Origin: Chitinophagales bacterium
GTDB lineage: Bacteria; Bacteroidota; Bacteroidia; Chitinophagales; UBA2359
Assembly (NCBI GenBank): GCA_020631035.1
Contig: JAHDIA010000020.1
Coordinates: 8,635-19,111, forward strand
Direction of reading: 5' to 3'
Length of the DNA stretch: 10,477 bases
In this document: positions 7,062 through 10,477 of the stretch, in pieces
Numbering within the stretch: the stretch's first letter is position 1
Layout: each line of letters begins with the position of its first letter
Notes under the pieces: generated by a model
Told to the model about the DNA's origin: nothing
Database searches by the model: none
Seen by the model: the letters and a program-made list of their open reading frames with translations, nothing else
Translations under genes and position numbers: made by a program

Positions 7062-7092
7062 CAAAGATAGAACTTTTTCTAGCCACCCAAAA
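7062..7092 (-). promoter_or_regulatory. Promoter of the SRP RNA gene (Bacteroidota -33/-7 type)
   Basis: On the minus strand TATCTTTG (7069-7062) is a perfect TAnnTTTG -7 element. It is preceded after 18 bases by TTTTG (7092-7088), a match to the -33 TTG element. The spacing to the predicted RNA start at about 7056 is right for this promoter class. Confidence 0.75.
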
Positions 7093-7205
7093 TTTTTTTT
7101 AAGTTTATTTGAAATTAGTTTGAAGCCGTGATATAGCAAGTTGTTTCTCTTTTTCTTATATATTGATTCGTTTGTAATCTAAGTGTTGTTTAGACACACA
7201 GAATA

Positions 7206-7297
7206 GGGCGGAGTTTTTTTCGTTAAGCAATTGTTTATTTTTATTGGTCAATTATTTGACGCCCCCTAACGAATTGACAACTTGAATCTGGAAGTTG
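7206..7297. promoter_or_regulatory. Cluster of palindromes upstream of pckA
   Basis: The 340-base gap between the SRP RNA and pckA holds no gene but several inverted repeats. GTCAA-N4-TTGAC lies at 7247-7260 and CAACTT-N8-AAGTTG at 7278-7297. Two longer-range arms cross each other: GGGCG 7206-7210 with CGCCC 7260-7264, and TTCGTTA 7219-7225 with TAACGAA 7267-7273. If the pckA promoter at 7343 is right, these lie upstream of transcription and would be protein-binding sites. The 7278-7297 palindrome would be centred near -68. An earlier promoter would instead make them an RNA structure. No known regulator is identified. Confidence 0.35.
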
Positions 7298-7342
7298 GTA
7301 ACTTTCTAATTAATATTCTGTCTCTATGAAAAGCAATTTAAG

Positions 7343-7350
7343 TACCTTTG
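7343..7350 (+). promoter_or_regulatory. -7 promoter element of pckA
   Basis: TACCTTTG matches the Bacteroidota TAnnTTTG -7 consensus exactly. It would place the transcription start near 7356 and leave an A-rich leader of about 46 bases before the ATG at 7402. A good TTG -33 element at the expected distance is not visible, which may mean that an activator is needed. Confidence 0.6.
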
Positions 7351-7401
7351 CACTCTAAAAATCAGAAAAAATAAAATTTCATTATACAAAAAAATAAATC
7401 C

Positions 7402-9021
7402 ATGGAAAATTTAGGGCATAAAAATCCAAATGCTGACCTGAAGGAGATTGGTTTGAGAAATGTCACAGCACACTGGAATTTGTCTGTTGCAGAATTGACG
7501 GAATTGACCTTGAACCAAAAGCAGGGTGAGTTGTCAGCAAATGGAACACTTGTCGTAGATACGGGGGAGTTTACTGGTCGTTCACCCAAAGATCGTTTTA
7601 TCGTTGAGGATGACATTACCAAAGATACTGTAGATTGGGGGGCCATCAATCAGCCTATCTCATCTGAGCATTTCGATCAATTGTATGACAAGGTGATGGG
7701 GTACTTACAAGCCAAAGATGTATATGTGAGAGATGCTTTTGCTTGTTCCAATCCTACCTATAGACTCAATGTACGTGTCATCAATGAGTATCCTTGGCAG
7801 AATATCTTTGTAAACAATATGTTCATTCGTCCAAAAGTGGAGGAAATTGACAGTTTTAAGCCCGATTGGTTGGTCATTTCGGCCCCAGGTTTCCATGCAG
7901 ATCCAGAGGTGGATGGTACACGTCAGCACAATTTTGCCATCATCAACTTTACCCGCAAAACCATCATCATCGGTGGTACTGCCTATACAGGTGAAATCAA
8001 AAAAGGTATTTTCTCAGTATTGAACTTTGTGTTGCCAACTGAAGAAAAAGTGCTTTCTATGCACTGTTCTTCCAATGTGGGTAACCTAGAAGATACTGCC
8101 ATCTTTTTTGGACTTTCAGGTACAGGTAAAACAACCCTTTCTTCTGACCCTAATCGCCGCTTAATTGGAGATGACGAACACGGCTGGGCGAAAGGAAATG
8201 TATTTAACTTTGAGGGAGGTTGTTATGCCAAAGTTATCAATCTTAATCCAGAATTTGAGCCTCAAATTTACAATGCCATAAAATTTGGTGCATTGCTCGA
8301 AAATATCAAGTTCTATACCAATACCAGAGAGATTGATTTTGGCAATGTCGATAAAACACAAAATACGCGTGTAAGCTATCCCATTCACCACATCAACAAA
8401 ATTGTTCATTCACAAATGGGAGGAGAGCCTAAAAATATTTTCTTCCTAACTTGTGATGCTTTTGGGGTATTGCCTCCTGTTTCTAAATTGACTAGAGCAC
8501 AAGCTATGTACCACTTTATCTCTGGTTATACTGCCAAGGTTGCAGGTACCGAAGAAGGGGTCAATGAGCCACAAGTTGTGTTCTCTGCTTGTTTTGGTGC
8601 GCCTTTTTTGCCACTACACCCAACGAGCTATGCCGATTTACTAGGACAAAAAATTGAGGAAAATCCAAAGGTCAATGTTTGGTTGGTCAATACTGGTTGG
8701 ACGTCTGGACCTTATGGAGTAGGTTACCGCATCAAATTGCCTGATACCAGAGCAATCATCAAAGCGGCATTGGATGGGGTATTGGAAAATGTCGCCTATA
8801 CTGTTGACCCAATCTTTGGTTTGATGATGCCTTCTAAATGCCCAGGTGTACGTTCTAAAATGTTGAATCCAATCAATACTTGGGATGACAAAGATGCTTA
8901 CGTCAAAAAAGCGAATATGCTTGCCGAAAGATTTGTTGAAAACTTTAGACAATTCGAGGACCAAGCCAGCGATGAAATCCTAGCTGCTTCTCCTAAAGTG
9001 AGAACAGACTTAGCGGTATAA
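7402..9021 (+). CDS. pckA: Phosphoenolpyruvate carboxykinase (ATP)
   Basis: Catalyses oxaloacetate + ATP = PEP + ADP + CO2, the entry step of gluconeogenesis (or PEP carboxylation in CO2-fixing fermenters), in the cytoplasm. The 539-residue length equals that of the ATP-dependent family (E. coli 540). Motifs in order: GRSPKD with substrate-binding Arg60; YTGEIKKG with Tyr195 and metal ligand Lys201; SMHCS with metal ligand His221; P-loop GLSGTGKT at 237-244; kinase-2 LIGDDEHGW with Asp257-Asp258; and RVSYP with Arg323. All key residues of the ATP class are present and nothing is truncated. The ATG at 7402 has no Shine-Dalgarno but an A-rich upstream sequence, usual in this phylum. The gene is monocistronic, with its own promoter element at 7343 and a strong terminator at 9052. 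A probable pyruvate carboxylase gene begins 1.3 kb further on. Confidence 0.98.
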   Translation: MENLGHKNPNADLKEIGLRNVTAHWNLSVAELTELTLNQKQGELSANGTLVVDTGEFTGRSPKDRFIVEDDITKDTVDWGAINQPISSEHFDQLYDKVMGYLQAKDVYVRDAFACSNPTYRLNVRVINEYPWQNIFVNNMFIRPKVEEIDSFKPDWLVISAPGFHADPEVDGTRQHNFAIINFTRKTIIIGGTAYTGEIKKGIFSVLNFVLPTEEKVLSMHCSSNVGNLEDTAIFFGLSGTGKTTLSSDPNRRLIGDDEHGWAKGNVFNFEGGCYAKVINLNPEFEPQIYNAIKFGALLENIKFYTNTREIDFGNVDKTQNTRVSYPIHHINKIVHSQMGGEPKNIFFLTCDAFGVLPPVSKLTRAQAMYHFISGYTAKVAGTEEGVNEPQVVFSACFGAPFLPLHPTSYADLLGQKIEENPKVNVWLVNTGWTSGPYGVGYRIKLPDTRAIIKAALDGVLENVAYTVDPIFGLMMPSKCPGVRSKMLNPINTWDDKDAYVKKANMLAERFVENFRQFEDQASDEILAASPKVRTDLAV

Positions 9022-9051
9022 GATTGCTAGAAAAAAATGCTAGAAAATAGA

Positions 9052-9094
9052 AACCCCGAAAGCTTGAGAGCTTTCGGGGTTTTTTTTCTTTTTT
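9052..9094 (+). terminator. Intrinsic terminator of pckA
   Basis: A 13-bp perfect stem, AACCCCGAAAGCT (9052-9064) with AGCTTTCGGGGTT (9069-9081), closes a TGAG tetraloop. Eight T residues follow (9080-9087), then C and six more T. It begins 31 bases after the pckA stop. The minus strand has an A-run at the other side but no matching U-tract, so it is directed at pckA. Confidence 0.93.
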
Positions 9095-9100
9095 ATGGTG

Positions 9101-9310
9101 CAGCGTTTGTGCCTCTAGGCTACGCTCACACCGATTAGCCAACGCCTGCTTCATACTTCGTACAAGCGTTTTTCCTCCCGCAACATCCGACGCCTTTTAA
9201 TGTTGAGTTGAAGTGCAGGACGAAGCGGGTGGATGAAATCTACGACGCAGCCCAAAGCACGCGCCCGATAACCAGACCAAGACTTAGCCATGAAAGACGC
9301 ACATTGCCCA
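9101..9310. repeat. GC-richer noncoding block, suspected dispersed repeat
   Basis: About 210 bases of roughly 50-57% G+C stand out against neighbouring coding and intergenic DNA nearer 40% or less. It contains small hairpins: AGCGT (9102-9106) with ACGCT (9122-9126) around GCC/GGC, and AACGCCTG (9141-9148) with CAAGCGTT (9163-9170, one mismatch) followed by four T. The wording of the sequence (for example GGTGTGAGCGTAGCC on the minus strand) resembles intergenic repeats I associate with some Bacteroidota, but I cannot confirm copies elsewhere. It lies between the pckA terminator and the 3' end of the outer-membrane gene, a typical landing place for an insertion. No transposase remnant is seen. 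Confidence 0.45.
9151..9291 (-). CDS. Possible 46-aa basic small ORF
   Basis: An ATG at 9291 on the minus strand opens a 46-codon frame ending in TGA at 9151. The product begins MAKSWSGYRARALG and has a strongly basic C-terminal half (NIKRRRMLREEKRLYEV). I do not recognise it. It covers most of the GC-rich block, is downstream of and on the same strand as the outer-membrane gene, and has no clear ribosome binding site. It may simply be an open frame within a repeat; I rate that as more likely than a real gene. Confidence 0.25.
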   Translation of the reverse strand: MAKSWSGYRARALGCVVDFIHPLRPALQLNIKRRRMLREEKRLYEV

Positions 9311-9333
9311 ATAATGAAAATTACGAATTTAGG

Positions 9334-9386
9334 ATGTAGAGTTACGAATAAAAAATTCTACATTCGTCATTCTACATTCGTAACTC
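9334..9386. repeat. Short direct and inverted microrepeats at the end of the outer-membrane gene
   Basis: ATTCTACATTCGT occurs twice in tandem (9355-9367 and 9369-9381), one base apart. GAGTTACGAAT (9339-9349) and ATTCGTAACTC (9376-9386) form a perfect 11-bp inverted repeat around them. The right arm overlaps the stop codon of the outer-membrane gene. On that gene's mRNA this forms a hairpin with a 26-base loop, directly after the stop, and could serve as its 3' end, though no U-tract follows. Confidence 0.65.
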
Positions 9387-10221
9387 AAAAAGCATATCCA
9401 ATTCCAAACTCAAAATTCAAAATGGGCAATCCCCCGCTCAATTCCAAACCTGCATCATTGTCGCTAAATTTGACTTCATAGTCTATCCAATCTTCCACAA
9501 AGGTACCACCAATGGCATCTTCGATTTCGCGTTGAAAATTCTCTGCATTTTCTTGATAGTCGGCAGGAGTTGCATCCAAAATATTACTAACGACCATATC
9601 CCAACTGTTCCGAGCATAACCAAAGCCAAGTCCAAAATCAAGTGTGATTTGATCATTAATCAATGCTTGTACTCCTAGTTTTAGTCCAAAAACTGTTGTT
9701 TTGAAATCCCCTGTAAAATCGCCTATATAATCTCCATCTTCTTCGTCTATATACATTCCTTGAGTCACATCGGCATTGACTTTATTGTAGCGGAAAAAAG
9801 GAGCCAAATAAAAACCACGAGGAGCAGGGGAATTGCTGCCAGGGTAAAAACGCAATTCAGGAGAAATATCAAAACCGCCTGTTTCAAAGTCCAAACCAAG
9901 TAGACCTGTGTCTTTAACAGAATCATCTACAACCCGTTCGACAATCCCACTACCAGGAAAACCGCTACTACGAGGAATCATTGGAGCGAATCGCAATTTA
10001 ACACTGAGTTGATCAGTCAATACCCGTTCATAGCCCAAAGCAATTTTTTGATAAGGGAAAAAGGCATTGGGCATCCAACTAATGACATTGTTGGGACCTG
10101 TTGTTTGTGCCCAACTTTTGCCACCTAAGAATGCCATAATGACAAATACACAAAAAGAAAGTCGAAACAATGTAGCCGATTGATTTAAAAAAGGCTTTAT
10201 TTTTGTTTTTTTCAAAGACAT
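9385..10221 (-). CDS. Outer-membrane beta-barrel protein
   Basis: 278-residue exported protein, probably a small outer-membrane barrel of the OmpA/DUF3575-like kind; its role is unknown. The N-terminus has a long basic leader and a hydrophobic core (residues ~19-34), ending SWA before QTTG, so cleavage after about residue 38 is expected. The mature part alternates polar and hydrophobic residues in strands such as KIALGYERVL, LSVKLRFAPM, GFYLAPFFRYNKV and TVFGLKLGVQAL, with acidic loops (MYIDEEDGDYIGD; ENFQREIEDAIGG). It ends in FEFGIGYAF: a C-terminal Phe on the last strand is the usual signal for the BAM insertion machinery. The start at 10221 is the first ATG giving a full signal peptide. 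It is divergent from the probable pyruvate carboxylase gene, sharing a 122-base AT-rich region. The stop lies inside a microrepeat. Confidence 0.8.
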   Translation of the reverse strand: MSLKKTKIKPFLNQSATLFRLSFCVFVIMAFLGGKSWAQTTGPNNVISWMPNAFFPYQKIALGYERVLTDQLSVKLRFAPMIPRSSGFPGSGIVERVVDDSVKDTGLLGLDFETGGFDISPELRFYPGSNSPAPRGFYLAPFFRYNKVNADVTQGMYIDEEDGDYIGDFTGDFKTTVFGLKLGVQALINDQITLDFGLGFGYARNSWDMVVSNILDATPADYQENAENFQREIEDAIGGTFVEDWIDYEVKFSDNDAGLELSGGLPILNFEFGIGYAF

Positions 10222-10286
10222 AGCGGAAATGGTTTAATGTATGGTGATTAATAGATAAATTTTTTTTGATTTTTTTAAATACTTAG

Positions 10287-10299
10287 CCGAATTGTTCGG
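10287..10299. promoter_or_regulatory. Palindrome between divergent genes
   Basis: CCGAA-TTG-TTCGG is a perfect 5-bp inverted repeat in the region between the outer-membrane gene and the rightmost gene. It lies just upstream of TACATTCG (10310-10317), a one-mismatch match to the -7 element for the rightward gene. It may be an operator; the evidence is only its symmetry and position. Confidence 0.3.
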
Positions 10300-10343
10300 T
10301 TTTGTTTATTACATTCGATCCAACGAAGTCATACAATAATATT

Positions 10344-10477
10344 ATGAGCAAGCAATATAAAGAAATAAATAAACTCCTAGTAGCCAATCGTGGAGAAATT
10401 GCGATTCGGATTCTTAGAGCTTGTACAGAGCTCAACATCGAAACGGTAACGATCTATACCTTTGAAGATCGTTATTC
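10344..10477 (+). CDS. Biotin carboxylase domain, probably pyruvate carboxylase (3' partial)
   Basis: Only the first 44 residues are inside the window. KLLVANRGEIAIRILRACTEL at residues 10-30 is the start of the biotin carboxylase (carbamoyl-phosphate-synthase-like N-terminal) domain found in pyruvate carboxylase, acetyl-CoA carboxylase AccC and related acyl-CoA carboxylases. The next stretch, TIYTFEDRYS, favours pyruvate carboxylase, where a YxxEDRYS pattern precedes the LHR segment; AccC and propionyl-CoA carboxylases usually have a YSxADxxA type. Pyruvate carboxylase makes oxaloacetate from pyruvate, bicarbonate and ATP. Finding it next to PEP carboxykinase fits a pyruvate-to-PEP route. 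The ATG at 10344 is preceded by ATAATATT without Shine-Dalgarno. Biotin carboxylase is certain in practice; the pyruvate carboxylase call is about 75% likely. Confidence 0.85.
   Translation, partial: MSKQYKEINKLLVANRGEIAIRILRACTELNIETVTIYTFEDRY

Noticed and set aside
7326..7358. Ten-codon ORF (MKSNLSTFAL) in the pckA leader
   Set aside because: It covers the -7 promoter element and no regulatory peptide logic is visible; chance is the better explanation.
8161..8964. Minus-strand ORFs within pckA
   Set aside because: They are antisense to a complete, well-conserved enzyme and show no protein-like features.
9355..9381. Possible CRISPR-like repeats
   Set aside because: Only two 13-base copies one base apart; no spacers and no cas genes.
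10344..10477. Calling the last gene accC (acetyl-CoA carboxylase biotin carboxylase)
   Set aside because: The YTFEDRYS stretch fits pyruvate carboxylase better; the rest of the gene is needed to be certain, so no symbol is given.
1..10477. Defence system, prophage or biosynthetic cluster
   Set aside because: No nuclease, toxin-antitoxin, integrase, transposase, polyketide or peptide-synthetase motif was found in any frame; the genes are housekeeping or envelope proteins.

Overview
The window looks like chromosomal DNA of a Bacteroidota species. The evidence is AT-rich codon use, start codons mostly without Shine-Dalgarno sequences, TAnnTTTG-type -7 promoter elements (clear in front of the SRP RNA and of pckA), proteins of the DUF5723 and outer-membrane-barrel kind typical of that phylum, and a Bacteroidota-style intergenic repeat near the left end. 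A member of the Saprospiria is possible, but I cannot place it firmly. Almost every gene is housekeeping or envelope-related. I see no phage, IS transposase, CRISPR array, tRNA or rRNA.

Layout. (1) 1-1570, plus strand: the end of a TauE/SafE-family membrane permease, a structured noncoding repeat, then moaD and moaE, the two subunits of molybdopterin synthase, 7 bases apart. (2) 1605-6857, all minus strand: a membrane-anchored alpha/beta hydrolase, a 494-aa DUF5723-like outer-membrane protein, a DUF445 membrane protein with an internal duplication, an unrecognised 143-aa membrane protein, and a thioredoxin-fold lipoprotein. A long imperfect inverted repeat lies between the DUF445 gene and the 143-aa gene. 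(3) About 6960-7092, minus strand: the small SRP RNA with its own promoter and U-rich end. (4) 7402-9021, plus strand: ATP-dependent phosphoenolpyruvate carboxykinase (pckA), with a promoter element and a strong intrinsic terminator. (5) 9100-9390: a GC-richer noncoding block and short tandem/inverted microrepeats, possibly with a 46-aa ORF. (6) 9385-10221, minus strand: an outer-membrane beta-barrel protein. (7) 10344 to the end, plus strand: the N-terminus of a biotin-carboxylase-domain protein, most likely pyruvate carboxylase.

How the genes fit together. moaD and moaE make the dithiolene of molybdopterin; the adjacent TauE/SafE permease may move sulfite or another sulfur-containing anion, which would fit molybdoenzyme or sulfur metabolism. 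PEP carboxykinase and the probable pyruvate carboxylase together convert pyruvate to oxaloacetate to PEP, so the right end looks like a loose gluconeogenic/anaplerotic neighbourhood. The minus-strand block in the middle is a set of envelope proteins with no obvious shared pathway.

I found no clear undescribed multi-gene system. The parts least explained by known genes are the noncoding ones: the hairpin repeat at 757-840, the long inverted repeat at 5548-5657, the GC-rich block at 9101-9310, and the palindromes upstream of pckA.
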